A DNA stretch of 64,000 nucleotides. It comes from CBDBJK01 sp965206395. GTDB taxonomy: Bacteria; Chloroflexota; Dehalococcoidia; Lucifugimonadales; CATOSD01. Below are positions 36,983 to 47,700 of the stretch, piece by piece. The notes beneath the pieces are model-generated. The model was not told the origin of the DNA and searched no databases. It was given only the letters and a program-made list of their open reading frames with translations. The position numbers were made by a program, and so were the translations under genes. The stretch covers positions 1 to 64,000 of the forward strand of contig CBDBJK010000014.1 in assembly GCA_965206395.1 (NCBI GenBank), given 5' to 3'. Numbering within the stretch: position 1 is the stretch's first letter; each line of letters opens with the position of its first letter.

Positions 36983-38500
36983 TTGTTCAGAGCATCCCTA
37001 GCATACGTCCTCGTACTCGACTTGGGTGTGCTAGGACTGGCGACGCTGCGAAACTGGCAATGGTTCACGTTACTTGCGTTGATAGGCTCCCTGGCTCTCT
37101 TCAGGATGTGGGCAGTAGAATTTGACCCGCAAGAGAACCTGCTTCTTGGTCAGGTAGCCATCACATTGATATTCCTGGTCTTCGTGGGGGCCACAACGCT
37201 GTTCCATGTCATCTGGCGTCGTGGGCCTGGGCCTGCCGACCGACTGCTCATGATTCTCAATGCGGGCGCGTACTTCGGCATCAGTTATGGCCTGCTTTGG
37301 GACGAGTTCAGACCCTGGATTGGTGGCTTCACGCTGCTGCTCGCGCTGTTCTACGGTGGGGTAGGGTATCTGGCATTGAAGAGGAGCAAGGAGAACGTCA
37401 ATCTGAGCCTTATGTCGTTGGGCATCGCACTGGTTTTTGTCACCATAGCCGCTCCTGTGCAGCTGAGCGGCCCCTGGATTAGCGTTGCGTGGGCTGTCGA
37501 GGGCACTGTACTGATATGGCTGTCCTTCGCGCTCAAGATGTGGCAGCTAAGATGGTTTGGCGTGGGCGTTTTTGCTATCTTCGTCGCGTGGCTGCTGTTC
37601 ATAGACACGCCCGCTGCATTGACAGCCGATATCAGGCCGCTGTTCAACATCTACATGCCCGCCTACCTCGTCGGCATAAGTGCGACGTTTGTCGCGGCGT
37701 ACATCTTGCGAAGGCACAGGAGCGAGCTTGAGGAACGCGAGAACAGGCTGTTTCCCTCCTTCCTGGTCGCTGGCACAGCCATGTTTACGATAGCTGTGCC
37801 AGTGCAGGTTGGTGACGAGTGGATTGCGTTCGCCTGGGCTGTCGAGGCGGTGGCTCTTGTGTGGTTATCCTTCAGACTGGGCATTCATCAGCTACGCATG
37901 TCTGCTATCGGAGTCTTGGTCACACTAGGCATACGCTTGTTGGTCTTCGACACCTTTATAGACCTCGAAGGCTTTCGCCTGATGCTTAACTATCGAATGA
38001 TGGCCTTCGCTTCGGGTGTGGTCGCACTCTACGTCGTCGCATTCTTGCTAGGGAGAAACCGAGACGGCGCACAAGAGTGGGAGAAGGAGATTCTATTTCC
38101 GATATACCTGCTGGGAGCCAGCTTCCTTACTTTATACGTTCTCAGCGCCGAAGTAATAGCGTCAGTAGACAGCGGGATAGTAAATGCTACCGGCCAAACG
38201 GCTGAGTACATCAAGAGCCTGGGTCTGAGCCTGCTGTGGGCAATCTACGCCATTGTCGGACTGGCGGTGGGAATCATCAAAAGATGGCGCATGGTGCGGT
38301 TGGCCGCGCTCGCGCTGCTGGCTATCCCCATACTCAAACCGTTTCTTGTCGACTCCTTCGAACTTGAGCGAGGTTACAGAGTCGCTGCGTTCCTGAGCCT
38401 TGGGGCCATTCTCCTAGCCGGAGGATTCTTCTACCAGCGTTACAGCACAGCCATAAGAGGGTTCCTCTTCGATGAACAACAGAGCGCGACGACTTCCTAG
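36983..38500 (+). CDS. DUF2339 membrane protein, 3' part
   Basis: Continuation of the 34107 gene after the IS5. Native codons start at 37001 (AYVLVLDLGVLGLATLRNW). About 500 residues with some 14 hydrophobic helices and repeated WISVAWAVEG/WIAFAWAVEA units (about 37480 and 37820), the internal repeat characteristic of DUF2339. It ends with a Ser/Thr tail. The whole intact protein would be about 770 aa. The gene is on the same strand as its neighbours but no operon is evident. Confidence 0.85.
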   Translation: MFRASLAYVLVLDLGVLGLATLRNWQWFTLLALIGSLALFRMWAVEFDPQENLLLGQVAITLIFLVFVGATTLFHVIWRRGPGPADRLLMILNAGAYFGISYGLLWDEFRPWIGGFTLLLALFYGGVGYLALKRSKENVNLSLMSLGIALVFVTIAAPVQLSGPWISVAWAVEGTVLIWLSFALKMWQLRWFGVGVFAIFVAWLLFIDTPAALTADIRPLFNIYMPAYLVGISATFVAAYILRRHRSELEERENRLFPSFLVAGTAMFTIAVPVQVGDEWIAFAWAVEAVALVWLSFRLGIHQLRMSAIGVLVTLGIRLLVFDTFIDLEGFRLMLNYRMMAFASGVVALYVVAFLLGRNRDGAQEWEKEILFPIYLLGASFLTLYVLSAEVIASVDSGIVNATGQTAEYIKSLGLSLLWAIYAIVGLAVGIIKRWRMVRLAALALLAIPILKPFLVDSFELERGYRVAAFLSLGAILLAGGFFYQRYSTAIRGFLFDEQQSATTS

Positions 38501-38616
38501 ACTAGCGATGGCGATAGCTGGCGTCGCCTTGGGACGAGCAGGCATTAGGGGCATTCCATGTGAACAGATGGTATCATCTCCTGTGCCCGTGAATGCTTTG
38601 GCGAGGACGATGAACG

Positions 38617-39036
38617 ATGGATTTGACCTCAGGCCAAACGGCCCACAGAGAGCTTACCGTTACAACAGAAAAGATAAAGGCATATGCCGAGATTACAGGA
38701 GACTATAACCCTCTCCACTTCGATGAGGAATTCACTGCCAAGACGCGCTTCAAGCGATTAATGGCCTAGGGCGGTATAGCTACAGGACTGCTGCACACCC
38801 TCGTAGCCATGGACATGCCGGGGCCGGGCACGGTCTTCGTCAATCAGAGTTGGAGCTTCCCCAAGCCCGTTTTCATCGGCGACACCATACGCGCGGAAGC
38901 TGTAGTGACCTCAGCCAACAATCGCCGGGGCATCGCGAAGATGGAATTCCGAATAACCAATCAGGACGGCGATGAGGTGCTGACGGGCGAAGCAACTGTC
39001 TTTCAGGTTTCTGGCTGCGGTTCCACTGACAGTTAA
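38617..39036 (+). pseudogene. MaoC-like hotdog dehydratase with premature stop
   Basis: From ATG 38617 the frame reads TEKIKAYAEITGDYNPLHFD, the MaoC/(R)-specific enoyl-CoA hydratase active motif (Asp and His in GDYNPLH), then LMA-stop-GGIATGLLHTLVAMD. The TAG at 38767 probably replaces CAG or similar in the usual 'RxAHG/QG' strand. The rest (to 39036, ANNRRGIAKMEFRITNQDGD, GEATVFQV) is intact. The full product would be about 139 aa. One nonsense change makes it a pseudogene unless it is an assembly error. Confidence 0.8.
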
Positions 39037-39411
39037 GTATCCTCTGATTCATGGCGAGCAAATCGGACACGCAGGGATTAAGAGCGCAGGGTGGTCGCTT
39101 AGTTGCCAGCCTGACACGCCCACTGGTCTGGCATACGAGGCCGTCTAACACATCGAATCGCTATATCGAATATGCAAGATGCAGATTGACAACAAGAAGA
39201 TGCTATGTTAAAGCCCGGCCCAACTCAGGCGTATTGCGTCCTTCAGGTTGCCTGACGAACTGGGGTATCCTGGCAATTCCTTCGTGCGATGTTCTCTTGG
39301 CCTATTCAAGAGCGATGAATGTAAATGGCTTTGGCATTTAAGAATCCCCTAATCGGGCAAGGGGTGGCCGTTGTGATGAAATCTCCCGGTTTGTGGACGT
39401 GAGAACAGTTT
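39037..39411. other. Intergenic region
   Basis: No supported gene. A 96-aa frame (39051-39341) has the composition of non-coding sequence. I see no clear promoter or terminator. Confidence 0.4.
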
Positions 39412-41703
39412 ATGATTCGAACAGGTCTGTTGCTATTGCTGGTCTTGGCACTTGGTGTCGTGGCGTCGCCTTACTCTTCTTCAGCAGCGTCACTCTCACA
39501 AACCACCGTTAGCATCCAGATCAATATCACAGACCTGGGCTTTGAGCCAGAAAATGTGACCATCGTTGCCGGACAGAGCGTCCACTGGACAAACGAATCC
39601 TCACAGATGCATACGGTAACGGCCAAGGGCGGCCATTTCGACTCTGGAAACCTTCCCACAGGCGCGGGATTTAGCATTGCGCTCGCCGTGCCCGGCGTCC
39701 ACACCTACTCCTCACTACGTGATCCTGACTTTGAAGCTCAAATACGCGTAGTGCTGGAAGGGTTGTCCGCTCCCGCAAACGAGTTAGCTAACGACCACAT
39801 ACCGGCAATTACTTTCCCACTTCGACCGGATGGCGACTTATCACCTCACCCGGATTATGGGTTTCTGGCCTCTCGAACTCGCATAATGCTGGGCTTCAAG
39901 GACGATGCCACCGTTGCCGAAGCTAACGCCGCGATGCAGTCGGCAAACGTCGTGATCATCGGAGGGCTGACGAACGTCGAAGTTCTCCTGGTCGAGGCTG
40001 AGGATACGCCAGACTTCTCTGGTTTGAATACGGCCATAGACGCGCTTCGAGGAGACCCTGCGGTGGACTTCGCCGCCATGTCCCGTGAAGTGGCCGTGCA
40101 TGAGATTCCGCAGCCCGCCGAGAAAGACCTCTTCGAGGCTCCCAACGACGAGGCTCCCACCGACTGGAGGTTTGACCAGTCGGAAATAGGCCTTTCTAAG
40201 CTTGGCACTGGGGGGAACTGGGGCACCGAAGCTTCACGGCTTCCTCAGATGTGGAACTTCCGCGAAGAGGTTGTGACGAGAGGCAACTACGAGTCCATTC
40301 GCACAGCCGTAATTGACGCTGGATTTGAAAAACACCCCGATCTGGACGCTAACCTTACAATCGAAACGCTTTGTAAGCCAACGCCGGATGGCCCGAAGTG
40401 TACCAACCAAAATGTTGACCGCCATGGCCCGCACGTCTCCGGCATTATTGGCGCCACCTATGATAACGACTCCTTTACCGAGCCAGGCCGTTCGATTGGC
40501 ATGAGTGGCGCAAACCCGGTCGCACGGATGTCCGGCATTTCGTTTGGCTTTCAAATTGGATCAAACACTCACGCAGAAACATTGGAATCCATCGAATTGG
40601 TCTTGGACAAGGTGTCAGGCTTGCGGGTCATTAACCTGAGCTTCGCTCCTGTTGCTCCTACCGCAACGGCTTGGTGGCAATCTAAGGGAGCTTTGAAAAC
40701 ATACGGCCCCGGCGGCGACGACGATTCTTCAGTGGCCAAGGATTTCTGTACCTTCAATAACGAAGACGGCTGGCTGAAGGATATGAACAGCTACGCCGGT
40801 ATAGCGAAGAATATAGCCGTATACGCTTTGATTCTTGGGGTGCTAATAGTCCAGTCCGCAGGAAACGAGAGCAACGATCTGTGCATTGGCAGTATCGTCA
40901 ATGCACCAGATTGCGTTGACGAAAAGATATATGCGGAAAATATGGCAGGTTTTGCACGCGCCTCGGCGAGATGGCATGAGCCTTTCTTAAACGCTCTTCC
41001 TAATCCGATTGTGGCTGTTGAAAACATAGACATCGACAGAAAACGGGACATTTCCTCCAACCTTGACGGCGATATATCCGCTCCCGGTGAAAAAATATTA
41101 AGCACGTTGCTGAATGAAACCTATGGCACATTAAGCGGAACATCAATGTCCGCTCCTCAAGTTTCGGGCATCCTTGGGTTCATACTGGCGTTCACTGCTT
41201 CCACAGGCGACCCTCTAGGCAACATGGTGGACGCCAAACAGCGGTTGCTCGACTGGGCCGTTTCGGATACGACGGACGACGCCTCAGCGCGAGTGGACGC
41301 CTTCGCGACGATTATGTCGATTCCCGGCGCTGCCAAAGTCCTGGTGGACGTTAACGGTATGTCCAAGGACGGGAACCGCCGCGTTATCCTTGGCCCGCCA
41401 GACCCGGCTAATACGGGAGGGGTCGAGCTAGGCATGGATAACGCCTCCAGCGACGAGGTTGATCCCACGACGGGCAGATTCTTCCGCACTCATCCAGACG
41501 GCATCATCAACATGAGAGACTTCCGCCGTTGGCGCGATGCCTTTCTCCAGTCCTGTGCTGGCGTGCCCGTAGGCCTGGGGAACTGTGCCGAAGTAGATAA
41601 CATATTCCTCAATGGCGGCGAATTTAATACCAAGAAGGATTTGATCTTCGACCGCTGTGTCGAGCAAGGTTCGACTTCAACGGCGACGGGAAAATCTCGC
41701 TAG
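39412..41703 (+). CDS. Giant secreted protein, part 1: cupredoxin-like + S8 protease
   Basis: 763 aa with a signal peptide (about residues 1-27). Residues about 30-115 have a cupredoxin-like fold (FEPENVTIVAGQSVHWTNES, HTVTAKGGHFDSG), but the C-terminal loop that should supply Cys/His/Met reads SSLRDPDF, so copper binding is doubtful. A subtilase domain follows with Asp in RTAVIDAGF (about 301), His in DRHGPHVSGIIGA (about 338) and Ser in SGTSMSAPQVSGILG (about 576). Near the end DGIINMRDFRRWRDAF resembles a dockerin-type Ca motif. After about 41655 the frame goes wrong and stops at 41703; the natural continuation (RFDFNGDGKISLVDKAKV) lies in the frame of part 2. Confidence 0.85.
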   Translation: MIRTGLLLLLVLALGVVASPYSSSAASLSQTTVSIQINITDLGFEPENVTIVAGQSVHWTNESSQMHTVTAKGGHFDSGNLPTGAGFSIALAVPGVHTYSSLRDPDFEAQIRVVLEGLSAPANELANDHIPAITFPLRPDGDLSPHPDYGFLASRTRIMLGFKDDATVAEANAAMQSANVVIIGGLTNVEVLLVEAEDTPDFSGLNTAIDALRGDPAVDFAAMSREVAVHEIPQPAEKDLFEAPNDEAPTDWRFDQSEIGLSKLGTGGNWGTEASRLPQMWNFREEVVTRGNYESIRTAVIDAGFEKHPDLDANLTIETLCKPTPDGPKCTNQNVDRHGPHVSGIIGATYDNDSFTEPGRSIGMSGANPVARMSGISFGFQIGSNTHAETLESIELVLDKVSGLRVINLSFAPVAPTATAWWQSKGALKTYGPGGDDDSSVAKDFCTFNNEDGWLKDMNSYAGIAKNIAVYALILGVLIVQSAGNESNDLCIGSIVNAPDCVDEKIYAENMAGFARASARWHEPFLNALPNPIVAVENIDIDRKRDISSNLDGDISAPGEKILSTLLNETYGTLSGTSMSAPQVSGILGFILAFTASTGDPLGNMVDAKQRLLDWAVSDTTDDASARVDAFATIMSIPGAAKVLVDVNGMSKDGNRRVILGPPDPANTGGVELGMDNASSDEVDPTTGRFFRTHPDGIINMRDFRRWRDAFLQSCAGVPVGLGNCAEVDNIFLNGGEFNTKKDLIFDRCVEQGSTSTATGKSR

Positions 41704-41744
41704 TTGATAAGGCCAAGGTTCCGCTCAACTTCGATGGCACTGTA

Positions 41745-44700
41745 GTGACCGACCCAAACAACGCCAACATGATGACAGACTTGGAGGTACTCGTTAGTCA
41801 GTGGGACCCCGACCCGAACAAAACCGAAGGCTGGACGGCTACCGATCTTAGCACTGATTTCCTTGTGAATTCCGGCGACCTGGAAATACACGCGCTGGAC
41901 CTCTTTGTCGAAGGAGCCACAGAGGTGTTCGTCAATATTACTAACGACGACACGGGGGAGACCTACCCTACTCGCAAGATTCCATCTGGCGACTTCATAA
42001 TCTATACGATCCCCGCAGGCGACAAGCATTCTATCGAAGCCTCAGCAATAGTCGATGGCAATACCATAGAGGCGAGGCTTCTAACTAATGTCAGACTTCC
42101 TGCGGCAGGGTTGGATTCGCGTATCAACCTGTGTATCCGAAAACTCGAACTTTTCGCTAGCCCGTTATCTCTGATTGCCAACGGCAAAGATGAGGCCGAG
42201 ATTAGGGCAAGATTTCAGGCCTGCGATACGGAAACCCTGGAAGACGCCGTAATCGACTTCACCGTGAGTCCCACTGGAGAAGGTCATGGCTCAGTCAAGT
42301 TCAGCACAATGGGCGTCGAATCGAATGGCACAGCCCTCAACATCTTCACCGCAGGCTCCGAAGTGGCCGAATACGAGATAACCGGTGTAGCGACGCTTCA
42401 GAATGGCAAACAGGCTGAGGGCAAGGTCACGATTGATGTGACTTCTTCGGCTGGTATAGCCTACAAGTTCGAGCAGACCGTTCTGGAATTCTCGGAGCAA
42501 GGGTCAAGCCGCTGGCCTGTTGTAGACCTGTCCGACCCAGCCGTCAACGAAGGCTTTAACGCCGTGTGCAATCCGGCGTCAGTTTTCGGTATTGTAACTC
42601 TCCCTGACGGGCAACCGAAAGCGGGCGCGAAGGTCAGCTTCGTTGGCATCGATGGAGAGCCTTCTACCACCGAGAACGATGGCATTTTCGGACTCTCGGT
42701 TGCGTTCATCAATGGCGTTTCGCCAATCCAGCTCACTCTGAGATTAACATCGGCCTTTGCCGGTCAGGACAAGCAAGACAGAGTAATCACGGTACACTGC
42801 AACGCCCTTATCGGTTTGCATTTCTTTGAAAGTCCGCCGCCCGTGACCACTATCGAAGGAAAAGTAACCGATGCGACCACAGGCAATCCGATTCCAGGCG
42901 TGTTAATCGGCAGTCAATTCGGCGGCTCCGCCACTACCGACATTTTCGGAGAGTACGTGCTGAATGATGTTCCCCTCGGCAGCGATGGTTCGGACAGGTT
43001 CTGGCAGGTAACGGTGGTGCCTTCCAACTACCCGTCCACCTTCAAGTCCGTCGTTGTGGCGTTTAGTAAGACTGCCAGGGTGGACTTCGAGCTTGGTATC
43101 GGCGATTGTGACGACGACATCACACGGATTTACACCTTCCCGGACGGTGTCGCTGATGCGATATTTCTGTTTGGCGGATTGAAAGAGGGAGGGAAGCTCA
43201 TCCTACAGGAGCTTATCCAGAGTGGTGTCGTGGTCAAGAGCTGGGGCGTGGATCCGCTTCCGTCACCACCTGCGCCGCCACTCGATTCCGGGTTCATTTC
43301 CGCATTGCAGGAACAGCTCATTCCAGGCATAGCGTCGGCCTGGAGAAACTGCGTCGACTACTTCGGTTTTGAGACTACGATTGCACCGGTTCTGGCGCGA
43401 GAGGGGACGCTGACCGACACTGCTAGCGGCCTGCTTGTCACTGAGCTTGTGACCACCTCTGCTGTCAGCGGGTTATGGGAAACGAGACTCGGTGATTCCT
43501 CTGAAGTCCTCGGCAATGCACCTACTGATGTCATGGCAGGCCAAGTTACCATGAAAGTAGCGCCCGACGAGGTTAGCCGTTACACAGACTACCCCCTGTC
43601 GAATGGCACATCCATCGAATCGACATCGGATGGAATGCTTGTGCATGGTCTGAGCGAAGTCGCCGAGTTAGAATATCTCTATGATTCCAGCTTCACTATT
43701 ACGGAATGGACTTCTGTGCCACAAGCTGTCGGCTCAATAATCAGCGGAATCAGCTTTGGCGCTGTGCCGCAAGGACTGGGCGTGAGAGGCCCGGGAACGC
43801 ACCGACCTCAGTTGATGTTCGTCCCGCGAGGCGACGGTTCAGCCCTGCGATACTCGAACGATATGTCTCAGCCTCTGCAATTGAACTCTGACGACAATGG
43901 CGGCTTCGTGAATTACGAATACTGCGAAGTTGTGGTGCGAGACTATCAAACCCAGCCCGCATACTTCTCAAATAATGACGTAACCCCACCAGGCGCGCAA
44001 CTATGGAAGCGCAACACGACCTTCCAGCCCCCGAGCGGGTTATTCCAAGGCTCCTATCTGCACGAGTACCCGACACCTGTTGGGCCGGGTCACTACAGAA
44101 TCAAGTACGCATTCTCAGCCACGATAACAGAGGGCGGCATTATACCCAACTTCAATGTTCCAGACTGCTCTGAGTCCGATAATCTGGTGGCAGATTTTTC
44201 CACCACACCTCCACACGTGGAAGGCCAAGTGGTTTTCTTCACCGACGAGTCCACCAGCCAGGGCAACTCGATAATCGCGTGGCTCTGGGACTTTGGCGAC
44301 AACAGCGATACCAGCGCAGAGAAAAATCCTGCACACTTCTACAAGGACAATGGCGACTACGAGGTTCAGCTAAGAGTTATAGACGCGAAGGGCGACACCG
44401 ATGCCATAACCAAAATCGTAACTGTAGACAACGCTCCACCGCAGGGCGAGATAGACAACGCTGCGGCCCATGAAGGCGAAAGTGTTGACCTTGTAGTCCG
44501 TCTCGCTGACCCCGGCGAATTAGATCAGGCTGAGCTAGAACTTAAGATACAGTCCTCCAACCCTGATTTTCAGACGATTCAGGATACGCGTCCCGCAGGC
44601 ATCCATCCCTTCTCGATTCTAGGGCTGCCCGTCGGCGACTACCCCCTCACCCTGACCATCACCGACAAGGACGGAGGCATCGGTAACGACGACGCCCAGG

Positions 44701-47700
44701 TCATTGTCGTGGGTTCGGGAGATCCTCTCCCGCCAACGCCGCCAACGCCTGAGCCTCCACCTCTCGTCACTTGCGATCCGGCGGTAACTCTGGACGGTCA
44801 GGAAACGCTATTTCTCGACCTTCTCAATGCCTATCGTGTCCAGGCAGGCGTCGCGCCACTCGAAGCTTCTCCAGCGCTGACGAAGGTGGCATTACGCCAC
44901 GCGCTCGATATGGCGGCCAATAGCTTTACTGAACACATCGGCTCCGACGGCAGCGATCCAATACAGCGCGCGCTCGAAGAGGGATACCCCAGCGACAACG
45001 TGGGCGAGAACCTGGCTTCCGGCCTTGACAGCGCGGCCAACGTGCTAGCAGGGTGGAAGGCATCCCCAGGCCACAACCAGAATATGCTCGACCCTCTCTG
45101 GGTTGCCATAGGCATCTCCCGCGAATTGGACACGACCTCTTATTGGGCTACCAGCTTCGGCGAGGTAATCGACTGTCCGACGGCCCTGCTCAACTCGGAG
45201 GAGGAGTCAACCACCATATTGGCATCCGCCTCATTTACAGACAGGGAGTCAGGCTCTTCATCGAACCTCTCAGAGCGCGCGATAGTGCTTTCATCCCGTA
45301 ACGACCGCGAGGCTACAAGGGCTGCCAGAGTCGTTGACACCAGGCCGACCAGAATTTCTATTCCTGTGACCGAGGCCCCGGTGTTGCAGCTTCCGCAGAT
45401 AGTCCCGCTCTTGCCCTTCCTGCCCACGACGGCATTAGTTATATCAAACCTCAACCCCGAGGCTGAGGATATCGTTACTTTCACAAACGTATCCAGAGAC
45501 GCCGCCGGACAGCCTATAAGCGCATCTCTCCGCACAGGCGACAGTGGCGGGCTAATCAACCTTGGCCCAGGCGAAAGCCGCCAGCACATCTACACTGCCG
45601 ACGGCACGTTCACTGTGAGCCTGCTCTCGTCGGACGCGGATGGTCAGTTCCTTTCACTGGAGCGCGACATAGAGGTTAGCGCGCCACCGCCACCGCAATT
45701 GCCCGACCCTGACTTTAACATGACCATCTCGCCCGATGCGCAGGTAATACACCCTGATGATAAGCTAGACCCTGCCAGCTTTGTGATCGCACTGGCCTCC
45801 ATTGGCGACTTTAATTCACCGGTGACGCTGAGCATAATCGGTCTGCCTGCCGGACTCACGGGTGTTTTCTCTCCTGACGTGGTCACGCCGTCGGGAACAT
45901 CCATCCTGACCCTGACCGCTACCGATGATTCTCTCTCAGGTCTGTTCAATTTCGACATCGTAGCCGAGGGCGGCGGCATAACCCAGATGACCGCCAGCTC
46001 GGTTTCCCTGAGCTTCGGGCTGATTCCCATCTGCACAGGCACATTCGAGGGAACAGTGTATGACGCCGATACACTCCTGCCAATTCCCGGCGCTTTCTTC
46101 ACTGGAATCCCCTTTGTTAAGACCGACGAAAATGGTCACTACATAGTGACCAACCTTTCGTTGGGTTTCAACAACACGCCTCGGTCGAAAGGATTGACAA
46201 CATTTATCACTGGATACTGGCCTGCGGTGGGGTCGGGAGTCGCTGAATGCGGCAAGGTGGACGACGATGTTGACATCTTCGGCACTAAAATCAAGTTTGG
46301 CGCGGTGAAGGGTCGCGTGGTCGTAGGCGAGCCTGACCTCCTCGACATCGACCCCAATGTCTTTGTCATTCCAACTGACATACCGCTTGAGGACGTTGCA
46401 GTCAAAATAAGCGGTAACGGCACCCTGACCGACGCCGGTGGATTCTATCAATTTAACCAACTGCCACTCGATCAGAACAATGCACCGCGGAATGACACCG
46501 TGGGAACAGAAAAGGATGGTTATTGGCGCGGTGATTCGCAAAAAATCGTCAGAGAAGCCGATAAGACCACAGAAGTCCCCCTGATAACCATGGTTCCTAT
46601 CTGCACCTCCGATCTGCGTGTCCGGCTGACATATGGAGACACCAAGGAGCCAGCAGCTTTTATTCGTGTAGATATCAAACACCCCAACTCCGGGACTTTC
46701 CGTCCCTTCACCGATGCCAACGGTGAGATCTCGCTGGACAACTTGAGGCTTGGGTTTTTCAACTTCCTTACCGAGCTTCGCCTCATAGTTTCAGCAAGCG
46801 CTGTACCAGGCTACAATAGCCTGGACGAGTTCTTCGATTTCAAGCTATGCGATGATGTCGTGTCTGAGGAGTTCGAGTTGGTGCCGCGCGTCGAAAACTT
46901 CGGCGCATTGGAAGGGCACGTCGTCGATGAAAACGGTGACCCTGTTGAGGGTGTTTCAGTGACATTTATCTCGGGATTCGTGTGGTCTGCCACAACTGAT
47001 GCAAATGGCTACTACCTGATAGAGGACGTTTCTCTGGGGTTCGACCTCCAGACCAGCAAGTCGGGGACCGCGAGAGCAGGTAGCGCCGATTACTGGAGGA
47101 GCGATCAAACGAGTGTTACGCTTCAGAATGGACAAACGGCCATCGCAGATTTTGAAGTTCTTAAAAAGAGATATGGCAAGATCAAGGGCACAGTGCGCGA
47201 CGTAGCCACCGGAGAACCAATCGAAGGCGCCGAATTCAGCACAAGCATCTTCTTTACATCACTTCCGGGCGCGGGGCCTACCGGCCCCGACGGCACGTTT
47301 GAGAGCGACCCACTCGGACTTGGGTTCAGGAACATACCAATAACCAAGGGCTTCGACGTGGTAGCTACAGGATATTGGAATGGACGTGGAAGCACCGTCA
47401 TTCACGCCGATGAGACTGAAACCGTGGACGTCGATCTGATTCCGGTCTGCCAGGGAGCAACCATTATCGGCACGGTCTTCGATGCTTCCACACTGCTACC
47501 TCTAGAAGGTGCATCCGTCAACGCATTCGCTGGCGCCGCCCCAGGCGGCAATGCGACCGATAAAACGGACGTAAACGGCAACTTCCTTCTGACCAAGTTG
47601 ACTGTAGGCAATGAAAACTCACCGAAGAACGTAACGGTGCAGGTCTTCAAATCTGGATTCTTCACGCAGACCAAGAGCGTGACGATATTCTGCAACGCCA

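Larger units (their letters stand above)
34918..36997 (+). mobile_element. IS5-family element (IS5 subgroup), itself interrupted
   Basis: Terminal inverted repeat GGATGCTCTGAA/TTCAGAGCATCC, flanked by a perfect 4-base duplication CTAG (34914-34917, 36998-37001). The transposase closely resembles that of E. coli IS5. An 880-bp ISL2-type element sits inside it at 35465-36344. Without that insert the element would be about 1.2 kb, normal for IS5. Confidence 0.92.

Noticed and set aside
38472..38708. A 78-aa frame after DUF2339
   Set aside because: It overlaps the true start of the MaoC-like gene in another frame and has no family features.
39051..39341. A 96-aa frame between the MaoC pseudogene and the giant gene
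   Set aside because: Rich in Arg, Ser and Cys with no domain, no ribosome binding site and no neighbours; looks like chance.
41640..41760. Treating 39412-41703 and 41745-50438 as two separate genes
   Set aside because: The second frame is open and sensible upstream of its nominal start (FDFNGDGKISLVDK), and there is no promoter, ribosome binding site or signal peptide for a new protein.
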